Assembly (NCBI GenBank): GCA_033980235.1
Contig: CM067067.1
Location: forward strand, 34,469,200-34,533,199
DNA: 64,000 bases
Reading direction: 5' to 3'
From: Diadema setosum
Lineage: Eukaryota; Echinodermata; Echinoidea; Diadematoida; Diadematidae
Of this stretch, positions 1-12,125 are shown in pieces. The translations under genes were made by a program, and so were the position numbers. The first letter of the stretch is position 1. Every line of letters starts with the position of its first letter. The notes under the pieces are model-generated. The model saw nothing but the letters and a program-made list of their open reading frames with translations, had not been told where the DNA came from and searched no databases.

Positions 1-22
1 TTGATAGTGACAGGTAAATATA

Positions 23-148
23 CAAACTAATGAATCTAAACTAATGTTTTATACAAACCAATAAATCTAAACTAATATTTCATACAAACCAATAAATCTA
101 AACTAATATTTTATACAAACCAATAAATCTAAACTAATATTTCTGCTC
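23..148. repeat. 31-bp tandem repeat, about four copies
   Basis: The phrase ATRAATCTAAACTAAT recurs at 30, 61, 92 and 123, an exact 31-bp spacing. Copies differ at a few positions. It is a short minisatellite with no coding potential. Confidence 0.9.
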
Positions 149-2160
149 AATCTTACTTATAATGTTTTTATCCTGACACTTTTACCTCTGATTTGTTTTT
201 TTCCAACTTTGGCATTTCACCTTTGACATCTATCCCTCTAGCATCATTCAGTCAATTATGTTTTGTCTGTGATAATATGTCAATCTGCGACATTGTGCTT
301 GAGGCATTTTTACCTTTGACCCGTCACCTTTTATATTGTTTGTGCTGAAACATTTTAACCTTTGATGTTTTTAACTGGCACCATAATATGTGGACAACAA
401 AAGTTTGATAGGTATCTTTTTTTTTTTTGGGGGGGGGGGTAGTATGATTACATGTAAATGCTTGTTCGCGTTGGTGGGTATACAATGATGAATGGATTCC
501 CTTCTCACAGGACTAGAGGTAAGTATTTTTGTTTTTAATGCTTATGTGCTTCTTACCTAAGATACTGTACAGTTACATCACACACATTTAACCTGAGAGT
601 GAGTCAACCAATTCATAAGGTCTTTTATTATTTACTTTCTCATTCGCTCCGAGTGGCATGCATCCACTCATGACTGAGGGTCTATACCGAAAACAAAACA
701 AGGAATATATTTTTTCTTTTATTTATCTATCGGTGAACGCGCTGTTCCGTCGTGCTCTCATTATCGTTAGCTAAACATCGGGTTGTCATGATTGTTAATG
801 ATCACTGCAAACTCTCATCGAGAGAAGCCCGTCACTTTCTGAGGTAACGAAACCGATTCTGTCGGCTGCATGCAGTCTCGTTGTGGTCTATTTTTGGCTT
901 GCGATTACGCACGACCGTGTCAATTCCGTAACGCCGAGTCGCCTAACACTTATCGCTATATAGAGTATCATCATTTTGATGGATGTTTTTCATTCAGTCT
1001 GTATTGATTGTAGTTTCTGTCAATGGAATTACTCAATGAGACTAATGAATGATTTTCGCAAGTATCTCGAGATGTGTACGACATTGATGCACGTGCTGTC
1101 AAAGCATGCTGTCGATATTCCTGCCCGGAGGAGCAATCTCGAGCGCAAGTGAAGTGTAGCAAAGCTTGAAATGATGAAAAAGGATTCCAGGCTGGTTGTA
1201 ATAGTGGCCGACACCTAATTGATACGCTACCTGTGTGGGTAGACTTGTTTTTCTCTCCCTTTATCTATCGATCCGCTGCGAGTGGTTGGGAGAGCCCAAT
1301 GTATTTACGCTGCATCGGTAGTCACGATACCACATTTTCTTCGGTCTCGGACTCGTTAGCATGGCCTTAAGAGGACCACTCGGGCGTGGCCGGTGGTGGC
1401 ATTGAATAGTGCAAACTTGCTCGGAGATGGGTGAACAAAAGACGCAAGCATTGAACGGTGACACTTCGCACCCGGTAGGATTCCAGGTCGACCCGTTTTC
1501 CCACGGACCCGTCGCGCAGAGTGGCGCTTTCGACAAGAAACGCGCTCGGCATCAGAGGAGATAAACAGTACAGGACAAGATCCAATCACTGTTACCTACA
1601 TCTTGGATGCATCTTCTCTCTATTGTAGCTGCGAATCGGACTGATATCTTCCATTCTTGTCTCTTTTGGTGTAAAAACAGCGGAAGGATTACTCCCAACA
1701 CGTTGAAGTTGTTTTTCGCCCCTGTTTCTTCCCGCACTTGCCATAGGAGTTCCTAGGGAATTATCGATTGGAAGTGTGCAATACGTGTCTGGCCAGAATC
1801 TGTGGTGTATGGTTACACTGCTGGAGAAGACAATGTGTTTGGTTAGTGATTCTTACCATGTAAAGTCACACGGACGGTCGGTGACCATTTGATGGGGAAG
1901 ATTGGTCGAACGAATATATGTATTTTGACGAAGTTTCAGCAATATATTCACTTTCCTGTTACCAGGCGGTCCGACGGACAAATTTTACCTCAGCTGGAGA
2001 CCATCTTTAAAACACTTACAACTTGATCATCTTCGCGAATCTTGAGGTATAGCTACCCATGTATGTGTTGAGTTGAGCGATTGCAACAACTGGAGTAACA
2101 TATATGTTGACGATTTGAAGCAATGTTTACAGAAGCATACTTATGATATCGTCTTTACAG
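149..2160. other. Upstream region of the PRR15-like gene; possible 5' UTR exon
   Basis: No coding exon is recognised. A strong donor-like site (GAG|GTAAGTAT, cut after base 518) could end a non-coding first exon, and an acceptor (TCTTTACAG|GTG) at 2160 could open the exon carrying the PRR15-like CDS. The segment 700-1800 is richer in CpG than its surroundings, which fits a promoter area. The pairing of the two splice sites is inference. No TATA box stands out. Confidence 0.3.
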
Positions 2161-2362
2161 GTGTTCCTAGATTTTGTTCTTTCGAGAGTTGCCATCAATT
2201 TGTGAAATTTGACATCTTCCTATACATTTTGTACTAACAGATTTATGACAAGCAATAATACGCATTTCGTTGCCTTCTGAACACTCCAGTATATATCTTG
2301 TGGAGACAGCGATTGAAACGGAACCTGTGTCGAGAGAGAAAGGAAGAAAAACGGCGTCCAAA

Positions 2363-2809
2363 ATGGCAAGAGATAAATCAAGCAAAGCGTCTTCGCGCGC
2401 TAAGGCACCCGCCCCGCCCTCTACCCGCGGTGATCGTCCGAGTCATGACGTCGGCAATCCGCAAAACCCATCCAAATCAAGAAGGGGGTTCTTTGGTCTT
2501 CTGAGGGGCGACAAATCGAAGTCTAAGAAGATCACACTCGTCACAGTGGAGCCCCCGACAGCGACAACACACACTGACGCAAACGACGACCACGAGACGT
2601 CCAATTCTGTCGGGCCCAACAACAACAACACGATCACGAGATCGGCATCGTTCAGCGAAGTCGGCGAAGCCGATTCCAAGCAGGAGCAGTCGACGAGAAA
2701 GGTGAAGCGACACCTGAGCGTGTCGAGATCGGGAAAGATGAAGGAAGTGCGGAAGAGGACCAGTCTGGCAGAACTGGCCCAGAGGTTCGAGACCCAAGCC
2801 AAAGTATGA
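2363..2809 (+). CDS. PRR15/PRR15L-like small basic protein
   Basis: This is an intact 148-residue reading frame without introns. The ATG at 2363 has a strong context (A at -3, G at +4). The frame is open 31 codons further upstream, but that stretch has no ATG. Residues 1-40 are rich in Lys, Ser, Pro and Arg. Residues 41-56 (RRGFFGLLRGDKSKSKK region) pair an aromatic patch with Lys, like the WWKSLTNSRKK-type start of vertebrate PRR15. Residues 66-113 are polar and low in complexity. Residues 118-134 carry SRSGKMKEVRK, matching the family signature SRSGRFKEKRK. Human PRR15 is about 129 residues and also has a single coding exon. PRR15 has been linked to growth arrest and differentiation of epithelium, but its biochemical role is not established. 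An acceptor-like site at 2160 suggests a spliced 5' UTR. No canonical AATAAA was seen shortly downstream. Confidence 0.75.
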   Translation: MARDKSSKASSRAKAPAPPSTRGDRPSHDVGNPQNPSKSRRGFFGLLRGDKSKSKKITLVTVEPPTATTHTDANDDHETSNSVGPNNNNTITRSASFSEVGEADSKQEQSTRKVKRHLSVSRSGKMKEVRKRTSLAELAQRFETQAKV

Positions 2810-5800
2810 CAATATGGCTTCAAAGCAACCCGGGCTCAGTGTCCTGAGGGGTAGAACACCCGTGAACGTTAATTGAGAACGATTCCTTAATGAAGAAAAA
2901 TTACATGTACTATTGTAATTCTTTTTGTCGTAACGGACAGAACCAGAACAATTTGCTTTATTCATTTCGCCAGGATTATGGAGTTATCATGGCAATATAG
3001 AGGATATATTACACTCTATCTATTTGTATTCTTCTCGCTTGTGTAGTTGTGAGATGCAGCTTTTGCAGTGTGAACAAGAAAGACCGGCGCAAGCCGGCAA
3101 AACTATGCCAGGGTCAGATCGCGTCGCTGCGTTTGACCGCTCGCAAAGCGAAGGTCAAGTGGGGCAGACGACACTGCGTCCATCCTGTCATTATAAATTT
3201 AAGAAACAAAATGAACTCTAACCTTGTAACTGAGATATCATTGATCCTTGCTATTTGCTTTTTTATTGTGGTAATGCCCTGCTGAGCAGGGTCACTTGTG
3301 ATTTGTTGCTTAGTCTAGACGTTGTTTTAAGTTTTGCTAAATATGATTATTATGTACAAGAATTTATCGTGTCTAAGTAGGCATAGGTATGATACAAAGC
3401 TCAGTTTGAGACTGTTCAAATATTACGTTTTCTCTGCCGGAAACAACCGTAACGCAGGGTTTTCAGATAGCAAAATAATCTCTGGTAATGTTTGTTTGTT
3501 TATTTATGTTTCCAGTCTTTTTAAATATCCTCTGTGAGACATAAGGACTACACTATGTCACAGAATCAGGAACTTGTAAAGCGTTCTATCGTCAGCTTTT
3601 GCTCATTATTGTTTGAAAAGAGAATCAAAGGGTCATCATGGGTATTGCAAAACGAAACTCGGACCTTTTCTTTGTTCGTTTGTTTGTTTGTTTGTTTCGA
3701 TTCTGAAACCGAAACTGATACAAACTTGAATTGCTGTAATTTTGATTTGAGTTGGTCCTTTTGCTTTTTATTTTTTGATGAGTATATGCATACTACTGAG
3801 TTTCCCATATTTCTCTGGGTGAAAGGGGCCCTTTATTTTCCAAAAACGTGACAGACCTCGTTTAATTGTGGCAGTTGGATTTTCATTTGGATTGAGAAAA
3901 AGGGCATCAAGTCACGTCGGAAGCACGGACGTGTTTAATTGATATACGGCTTCAAAGCGGGCGCACACAAAGTCACCGTGTTTGGCTGTTCCGTGATACA
4001 ACACTGATCCACTCTCACTTTTCTGACGTCACAGCGGTTAAGTTTATGAGAGGTTTTGATGATTAAAGGAGTACTCAGCAGTGACTGTTGTAAATGGAAA
4101 CAAAGCGGTGAAAACTGAGCTAAACGAGACGTGGGGGGGGGGGGGGGCGGTAAAAACGCACACAATGTAGTTCTTACAACTTTTTGGGGGTATCGGTTCG
4201 GTTTCATGTACTGGGGGCATGGGGAAGGGGTTGAAAAGAGTGGTCTTGGCCACGTGACAGTGTTACAGTCATTTTCTTTAATTTGATATCCGCGAATATA
4301 CATTATTAATGAGAATTTCTTTGCTGAGGAAGAAACAAAATTTTGTTGACGATTTGCGTAAAAAAAAATACTTGTGCTTGTACTAATGTACTACAATACA
4401 TTTGACCGATTTTACTCAAATTTTCGCCGAGTTGCATTTTCCCTATACTGTTAATGTAGATGAATTACTGCTTTAAATGAAATTCCCTTCACAAGACTTC
4501 CAGATTCTCACAGCGTTCACGCATTCTGTAGCCGCGATGACGTCATTCCTATGATCCTGTGCATGCGCATCTTTTCCTATTTGGCAATGTTCGATTGCCG
4601 TGCCTCGTCGGGTCTTTCCGATATTTACCATCCTTCTGATAGAGCCATGTACGAGTTCTGTGACCTTGATCATGACACAACGACTTGAATCATCAAAGGT
4701 AGTTTGAATCTAGTCCACTTATTATGCAAACACGAGAATGTTATAAATACATGTATGTGAAGGCAAATTATGGTCATACGGATTTGCATGGACGATTATA
4801 GACTTTGAAATTTCGGGACTTATAGGCAAAGAGTATTTTGTTATTAATTTGTCACCAACTGCGTGAAAGTGCGCTTTTCTCGTCAGGTGTAATATCAAAA
4901 TTTTTGTGTAATGTTGACTGTTTCATTGAGACACAATTTGATCAGAGTGGTTCCGCAAATTTCTTCGAAAAGCGAAACCGAACTGTTCTTACCGCATCCC
5001 TATATATCTTGGAAGTTACACACAGTGTAGCTGTAGTATGCCTTCATTTTGTTGCACCGTGATGTGGCATGCTTATAGATGAAAGATTTTCCTGAACACT
5101 GTTCGCTTCTTTGAGAATTCAATGAATATACCCAACATTTATGCTGAAATATTGTTGATTCATTCTTCTAATGAGTAGCTCGTCCATAAAATGTATTCAG
5201 TGATCGTAGGATGGCATCAACGAGATTGACTCCATCAGGATATAATCAAATGAATCTTACTAAAAAATTGTTTCATTTATGAAAAACATTTTTATGAAAA
5301 AGGCAACCAGAGAAATCTCTTTATATTGAACAACATGGCAAACGAAACTTGAACATATCCGATGCATGGGACAACAAATGCAAAGAGACTGGAAGCCACA
5401 AATAATCTACAGAGAACCATTCGTAAAATGCAATGATATCATATTTCCTATTCGAACTACTTGACCAGCTTTCTTACTTCCGGGGAGCTCACGATCTGTA
5501 TAATTGCGATCGACGCAGTGACTTAAAAAGGTTTCGTTTATAGTACAAGAGTATCAGATTAATCTTCCCGTGCCATTTACTTGGAAGTGTTATAATATAG
5601 AACAGACAATGCGACATTACGATCATTAATTGAAATGTTTTGATACATTGATGTATGATAGTACCATTGCACGAGCCTGCATATAACTCTCATGTAATGC
5701 AACGAATGCAGAGCTCGCTAATAGCGAGCCCGGTTATTTTGTGCCAGTTCGGGCTATTCTGTTTTCTTTATGCACCTCTTGAAGAATGATCATAACACCT

Positions 5801-6880
5801 TTTTTTTTTCAAGATTTCGAAGACCCAAGCGTGCTATATCCTTATTCAGAAAATGAGGGTGACAGCCCACTTCTGTCAGAATGATAGAGTAGAAAAGAAC
5901 TAGTAATGAAGTAAAAAATCTTATCATACAGTAATGCATTGTGTAGAAGGGGTTCCGTCATGGTTGGATACAGATAGCTGAGTGATATTGCTAACACCTG
6001 TATGAGTATTTTGGGAGCGTTTCTTTAGTTTTTTCTTCCGTTTAGGGCCATCAAAATCAATGTGCTTGCAGAGTCTGTGAAAACGAATCTTAAACTATAT
6101 AACAATCCTGAACTCAATTTCCAGTACAGTTCCAGGTTGCTTTTTCTCTTTACGTCTGAGAGCTGCAGTTCAATTTTTTGCTAATGACTATATAGGGCAA
6201 ATGCTTGCTGTGATGTAATCGGATTCTGTCACACTTTCCTTACTTCAAGGTGTGATGTGCCAACTGGAGAAAACGAACTTTATATAAACATAGGCAACAT
6301 GCAATTCTCGAAGGCTTCTTTTAATGGCGGGCTGTGGAATCACGGTTAACTCTTTCATGATTTACATACAAACGCGAATGCAAGAGAGCCTTGTTGTAGT
6401 ACTTATGAATCTAAGTTTCATTTGCTTGCTTCCTGGTTGAATTATGTTGTGAACATCGATTTGATTGTAGTGAATGCTATGCAAAATAGTTTCTGATAAA
6501 TTTATGTATGTTCGATTTGATACTGGCACCAAATTTTGAGAGGTATGACCGCAATAATATATGTCATCCAATGCTTCACAATGCTTTTATCGATGTGTGT
6601 TTGTGTTTTTGTTCCTTTGTCAAAACCCCGCTTTATTGTTTCGTAATTTTATAGTTATGTATTTATCGATCTGTTTACCAATTTATAACGCTAATTCATC
6701 TGTTTCATCACACATTATTTCATAAAGTATAGTGAATGAGTCATGATAGATTATGGAGAGTATAAAGAAATGATAAGAAAATAACGCTTTGAAGACAAAA
6801 TATCTTAGCCCTTATACTGTTCGCAAGTGTAAAATGTTGTAATCGAGATGGGGGAGGGGTGAAATTTATTAGATAATCTG
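2810..6880. other. Gene-free stretch downstream of the PRR15-like gene
   Basis: Only short open frames are present. Small details: a hairpin in GCCCTGCTGAGCAGGG near 3277-3292, a TTTG run near 3678-3700, a G run at 4133-4147, and a hairpin GCTCGCTAATAGCGAGC near 5713-5729. I see no exon with good splice sites, no RNA gene, and no clear transposon ends. Confidence 0.6.
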
Positions 6881-6882
6881 TG

Positions 6883-7010
6883 GATGAACCAGGACCCTGA
6901 TTTATGAAGATTTATGATTGATTATAAAGGTGATTTTTACGGTAAGTTTATGGCAGCCTGTTTTAGTAAGGAAATTTATAGTCGATTATATCTTTTGCTA
7001 AAAGGGGGCC
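6883..7010 (+). repeat. GGGCCCTG-type dispersed repeat, copy 1
   Basis: It opens GACCCTGATTTATGAAGA, continues through GATTATAAAG and GGCAGCCTGT, and closes GGGGGCCC. The same order of motifs occurs at 9459-9593. It is a short non-coding interspersed repeat. Confidence 0.6.
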
Positions 7011-7354
7011 CAGGTGAGGATGTTTGCAACCATTTCGAGCAACTGCCATATCTTCCCTTAAATGGCAAAAGGCTGAGAGGTAAAAAAAGGGGTTTAGAGG
7101 TAATACTAGTAAGATCTTTCACACAAGAATTGGAACATCATGCAGGAGAAATATACCTCATTTTGTCCAAATAAATGAACGACAAGAACAAGAGCTAGCT
7201 CAATACAGGGACGGGGAAATAAGAGATGGCATTTTCCTTTTCCAAAAGAATTAGTTGTGAAGTGTGTAACAGTAACTTTTATTTATTAGTGACAATATCA
7301 TTGTGAGATATTCACAAAAAGACAAAGACAGTACCACTGTCCGAAAAGCACCAC

Positions 7355-7415
7355 ACACAAGCAAACAGACGGACACACACACAAACACACACAAACACAC
7401 ACAAACACAGCGATT
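7355..7415 (+). repeat. CA-rich microsatellite
   Basis: Imperfect ACACACAAAC units. No function is visible. Confidence 0.8.
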
Positions 7416-8058
7416 TATAGTTGCTGTGATTCAGGTAATGCTGAGTGAGTGGGTTTTGGTTGAGGTGAATTGGGTATTCACGTCTGTAAAGAACAAAATA
7501 AAACCACACATAATAATGGCAGGACTGTGAGAGAACAAAAACTTTGCAGTACATACAGAATGAGGGGATTTTACAGCTCCGCTTATTTTGTTTTGCAGGG
7601 CTTCTACACCCATACAATAATCATGACGTGGCCAATAAACTGTTCGCATTATTTAGATGAACTGAGGTCACCAGAAAAAAGATTTTCCTTTCCGCGTTTC
7701 TTCCTATTGTTTATTTCTGTCATTAATTCTAAGATTTGTCTTTTTTAACACGAAGGAAGCAATAGGCGTTATAAAGGTGCATTGCTGTCTTTGTTTAATG
7801 CAATGTGCACGTGTCTCTGGAAAAGGCTTCGTGGCTTATCATTTCATAAAGAAACGACTGCAACAAGACTATCAGCGGGGGCGCCACTGATCTCCAGTGT
7901 GGGGCGCCCTGGTATCAGCAGCTGATCGTCTTTTTTTTTTCTACAGTTATTTCTTTTTAATAACAGTGCTCAGCCTTGGAGCCTTGTCAAAACTCTGGTA
8001 AAACGCGGATGTGCATTGCACAAGCGCACATAATATACTTGTGAATTATTAATGAAGC

Positions 8059-8061
<3 letters not shown>

Positions 8062-8148
<87 letters not shown>
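8062..8148 (+). repeat. Compound (TA)n(TG)n microsatellite
   Basis: An uninterrupted TA run of about 32 bp passes directly into a TG run of about 53 bp. It abuts the large palindrome that begins at about 8152. Confidence 0.95.
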
Positions 8149-8149
<1 letters not shown>

Positions 8150-8151
8150 AG

Positions 8152-8395
8152 AAAAGATTAAGAAGTAGAGTGGTAATGCATTTTGACAGTCCAACAGTGC
8201 TATTCATTCAGACCAAATTTTCGACGAATACATTCGTCTTCCTCAGGGTCGACAATGACTATTCTGAAAGAATTGTTATTGTCGACCCCGAGGAAGACGA
8301 ATGTACTAGTATTTGTCGAAAATTTGGTCTGAATAAATAGCACTGTTGGACTGTCAAAATGCATTACCACTCTACTTCTTCATCTTTTCTATACT
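8152..8395. mobile_element. Near-perfect 240-bp palindrome (foldback MITE)
   Basis: The left arm (AGAAAAGATTAAGAAGTAGA and onward) is repeated in inverted form at the right end (TACTTCTTCATCTTTTCT). The arms are about 105 bp each around a short centre near 8265. Identity of the arms is high, with a few mismatches and small indels. There is no coding capacity. It is most simply a young inverted-repeat transposable element next to a microsatellite. Confidence 0.75.
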
Positions 8396-8609
8396 GGTAC
8401 CAACACGCGGACTACAAGTATCATTATAATTATGTACTGTATAAATGCATTTATAAGATTTGTGCGGGAGACATAGAACGATGATAATGTGCGCTTTATT
8501 GTAACAAAATGTGAACACAATATGGACTTACATATTGTTAGTGTTACTTGCATGTGTATTTGTAATGATGATGTAATTTTGTATAAATAGATTGATAGAT
8601 AGGTATAGA

Positions 8610-8960
8610 TATAGACAGACAGACGGAGAGAGAGAGAGAGAAAGAGAGAAAGAGAAAGATATATACTCCACGGTAGGTCCAGAGTGTCCTTCGAAGGGTA
8701 GACAAACGTGTCTGTCTCTCAGAGCGCCACTGTGTACCTAACTCAACAAGTGAAACGCGCAGTAAAATGACTCCATTGTTCTGTGATCGGCTGGGACAAA
8801 GAATGACGAGAAAAGTAGGTCTCGACAATATTTCCCCTCTTGTTTTTCTCCTTCTCCCTCTCTCTCTCTCCCTCTCTCCCCCTCTCTCACATTCTTTCTC
8901 TCTATATATATGTTTCTCTCGCTCCTTCTTTCTCTATCTACCTCACTCTCTCTCTGTCAA
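8610..8960 (+). repeat. GA-rich then CT-rich simple sequence
   Basis: GAGA-rich sequence at 8615-8662 and CTCT-rich sequence at 8846-8960 flank a short unique stretch. The opposed purine and pyrimidine tracts could pair, but no element ends are visible. Confidence 0.7.
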
Positions 8961-9263
8961 GCTGAGAATATTTGCTCTGTGGATGAATACACAATGGTGC
9001 TATGCGAAGTTAAATATCTCTTTTGTTGTTGGGAAAGTTTTATCGATTGCTAGACTGAAAGCATGTATTCTTTCAGCACTGGTGAAGAAAATTCCCCGAC
9101 AAAACATAGCCATTTTAAGAGATACCATGCAGGATGATAGAGACATCTTTGTCATCCACAATGGGACGTGTCACATAATTAGATGCCAATTATATTTTGA
9201 AAGGCTGCAAAGAGTTAGCACGTAGTCGATGAATCTTTAAATGACCTTAATGACTATGACTAA

Positions 9264-9294
9264 AGCTGGTGCAATATTATTGCACCAGCTTTCG
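9264..9294. repeat. Perfect 15-bp-stem hairpin
   Basis: AAAGCTGGTGCAATA is followed directly by its inverted copy. No flanking unit resembles a known RNA gene or histone 3' end. Confidence 0.7.
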
Positions 9295-9458
9295 GCTTCC
9301 ATAGTGTACAAATATGCTATGTACGGAGACTAGTTACAAATGACAGTAGTTACTATGTTTGACTCTATCTCAACAGGTCTGATTCTTTAAGAGATCATTT
9401 TGGTTTATTTTCTTGCCTTTTAATGCTGTATTTTATACACAAGAAAATACCAGTTGTG

Positions 9459-9593
9459 GGCCCTGTTTTATGAAGAGTTAAAATTGATTATAAAGTTGAT
9501 TTCTATGATAAGTCTATATGGCAGCCTGTGTGTCAAGGAAATTTAAAATCGATTTTATCTTTTAATAAATTTAAGCAGGGCCCTGTTATACTT
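9459..9593 (+). repeat. GGGCCCTG-type dispersed repeat, copy 2
   Basis: It begins GGGCCCTGTTTTATGAAGAG and ends CAGGGCCCTG, so the ends are inverted. It shares the internal GATTATAAAG and GGCAGCCTGTG motifs with the copy at 6883. Confidence 0.65.
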
Positions 9594-10289
9594 TATATCT
9601 TTGGTCGAAATGCTGAAAATATACCTGTCAGTCTTATTTAGCAGACTGACATGTTCTTTTCTTGATTGCTGTCATGATTATAATGATTATACGCAGTATA
9701 CTTAAGGCCAGTTGCCTTGAGACCCTAGTTGGTCTCGTTTGGTTTCCACTCTTCAGCCCCACGCAGAGCATTAAGGTATGTTTACATGTACGAGAAGAAA
9801 AGTGTTGACTTAAAGTGCAATAATTAGCATTTTTGTCAAAGACTGAATGAGTGACTAGAAGGATTACCCGCCCATAATCGTTAGCTTACGTCGAGTGAAA
9901 AGTCTCCTGAGAGTTTGATCACGAGGTCTGCTTCACGGGAAAAAAAAAGAAGAGAGAAAAATCCTGCATTACTTCAACGCTCCTCTGTTGATAATACTGT
10001 TGTTTTCACTCTGAATGCATGGATTGTGATTAGAATCCATCAGCAAAGACGGGACGCATTTTGGTCATGATCCGCCTCAGTATTGCCTCATTTAGTTCAG
10101 TGAAAACATGTATAACCATAGCTTGCAAATAAAACTATCTATGGCAGAGTTTATGCAACAAACTCATCGTCAAAATGATGTCAGGTTTAATTAAAGCAAA
10201 CCTGGTTGGTTTACTCACGTATGGGATATCAAAGAAAGCTTGTGGCTCTTTCTTGTGTGTTTGCGTTTAACTTTTAAGAGTGTTTCTGT

Positions 10290-10322
<33 letters not shown>

Positions 10323-10876
10323 GGGGTGGCTCTAGTGTGATATGGAATGGACAAAAATTGAGACATCGAAAAGGCTATCGAAATGGCGTCATGACAATGT
10401 TGGTCCATGTTTAGGGCATCGTCCCGTAAGGGAATAGTATAATTGGTGTATAATGGTGTCTATAAATCGATGTTTTGAAAGTTGCAGGTTGTTGTCGAAC
10501 TATGATATACAGTTTCTATTTTTCTGCGTTTGCTTCATACAGCGTTGTTATCCTCAGTATGGGGTAGGCGATTTGTGTGGGTTTATCTGATATACACTAT
10601 ATACCGCAAAATATTTGCACGGGTAAACATTAAGCACTGATATACTTACTCCTTGCACCAAACCCCCGGATTTCAACACGACATGGTGTCGCGTCTACAC
10701 CTGAATGGTTTCTGTGTTTATTTTTGTTTTTCAAGAAAGTGGATAAGTATAGAAAGGTAAATAATAAACTCAAAGGCATTTAAACGGAACCCTGTTTTGT
10801 GTTGCAGGAAATGAAGCAGTTACCGAATGAAATGGAAATATGATTTTATTGTTCTCGGTTTCAACGTCTTTCACAG
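9594..10876. other. Gene-free stretch before the signal-peptide exon
   Basis: No exon or transposon ends are recognised. It holds a purine run AAAAGAAAAG near 10290-10323 and ends in a pyrimidine-rich acceptor-like sequence at 10850-10876. Confidence 0.5.
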
Positions 10877-10950
10877 CGAGGGATCTGCAAACATGTCGAT
10901 ATTCCTGTCGCTAGTCTTTGTCATATTGGGTATCCATGGGCCGCAGGCAG
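10877..10950 (+). CDS. Putative first coding exon of a secreted or membrane protein (signal peptide)
   Basis: A pyrimidine-rich acceptor (CTTTCACAG) ends at 10876. The ATG at 10893 has A at -3. It starts the peptide MSIFLSLVFVILGIHGPQA, a textbook short signal peptide: polar start, hydrophobic core LSLVFVILG, and a small residue (A) before the likely cleavage site. The frame then meets a donor, CAG|GTGGGT, at 10951 (phase 1), and would stop two codons later if unspliced. This is the usual layout of a secreted-protein first exon. Nothing downstream could be joined to it with confidence, so the product is unknown. A chance open frame of 19 codons cannot be ruled out. Confidence 0.4.
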
Positions 10951-11093
10951 GTGGGTGAGAGACCTTATACCAACCCCTGGTCTATACGGGGATTTCCAGA
11001 TCTTGTCACGTATTCAACGAATCAACAAGACATATAAGTATGTCAAAACAGAGAAACCATTATTATGCACATTTTTATATACACATGGAAACC

Positions 11094-11477
11094 AGAGCTA
11101 CCAAGTCTCACGCATTCTGAGTGAGACTCAAGCATTTAGGAGTTGTCTCACGATCTCACGCATGACACCCATTTTTCTCACGCATCGGGCAAAGTCTGCA
11201 ATTTGGGCCCATAATAAGGGGCATAGCTCAAAGGATAAAAGTGATAGTTACAATTGAAGGTATATTTTCCTTTTGTCTTTCAAAATAAGTAAAAAATAGT
11301 CACTTTAAGTATGCACCTGATCGAACCGTTAAGAGCTAAAAATTGAAAAAGCTCCCTACCGAGGGAGGCCTCGGGGGAGGGGACCCCTCCCACACCCTCG
11401 CTTGCGCGCACATTCGCTCGCCGAGATGCCGAGTCACGAAAATCTCACTCATAAGAAATTTTTGAACTTGGCATCCC
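11094..11477. mobile_element. Inverted-repeat element with TCTCACGCAT motifs
   Basis: The left end reads GCTACCAAGTCTCACGCATT. The right end carries the roughly inverted TTTTTGAACTTGGCATCCC. Inside are repeated TCTCACG blocks and a GC-rich block (GGGGGAGGGGACCCCTCCC). It resembles the element at 20416-20744 in layout. Confidence 0.45.
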
Positions 11478-11654
11478 TGGGAAACATATACACAATAACG
11501 CACACATTATTATCACATACACACAATGCATAATTACGGAATTGGGCAAGACATTTTACGACCCATTACAGCGACGCCATTGCATTTACAGAGGGAAACT
11601 TTGACGGAAACGGTGAAGAATAAGAAGAAACGGGAGAAGGGGAACCCTGTTAGA

Positions 11655-11937
11655 AAGAACACGGTGTCCCACAGTGTGTAACACAAATGTGAAACACAGT
11701 GTGAACGCATTGTGCACACAGTGTGAAGTCTTTTCACATTTATTGTTAGATTCGAGCGTTTTAACATTGTGAACACATTGTGAGTCATCAATTCACGGTG
11801 TGAAATAGAACATTACAATGTACTTGACTATGTGAACACTCTATGTGAAAATCATCTTCACACTGTTAAATTCGGGCGTTTTCACATAGCCGATTATGTC
11901 AAAACATTGCGAACACACTGTGGGACACTGTGTTCTT
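11655..11937. mobile_element. 283-bp MITE with long terminal inverted repeats
   Basis: The left end AAGAACACGGTGTCCCACAG and the right end CTGTGGGACACTGTGTTCTT are inverted copies with one mismatch. Internally, CACAGTGTG/CACATTGTG palindromes recur many times, so most of the element is made of short CACA/TGTG inverted units. Non-coding. Confidence 0.75.
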
Positions 11938-12125
11938 AGAGCAGGAAGAACGAGGAGGAGAGGGAAGACGAAGAGGAGAAGGCGGAGGATGATGATGAGG
12001 TGAACATGGTGAAGAAGAAGAAGAAGAAGAAGAAGAAGACGACGACGACGACGATGACGATGAAGAAGAATAAGAAGCAGAAGATGACGACTGAGATGAC
12101 GACGACGAAGAAGAATAGGAAGAAG
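11938..12125 (+). repeat. GAA/GAC-rich simple sequence
   Basis: Purine-rich tract of AAG, GAC and GAT triplets. The open frames across it on both strands are composition effects. Confidence 0.85.

Noticed and set aside
2443..2965. Minus-strand open frames opposite the PRR15-like gene
   Set aside because: Antisense shadows of the better-supported plus-strand frame, rich in Arg/Cys/Leu without motifs.
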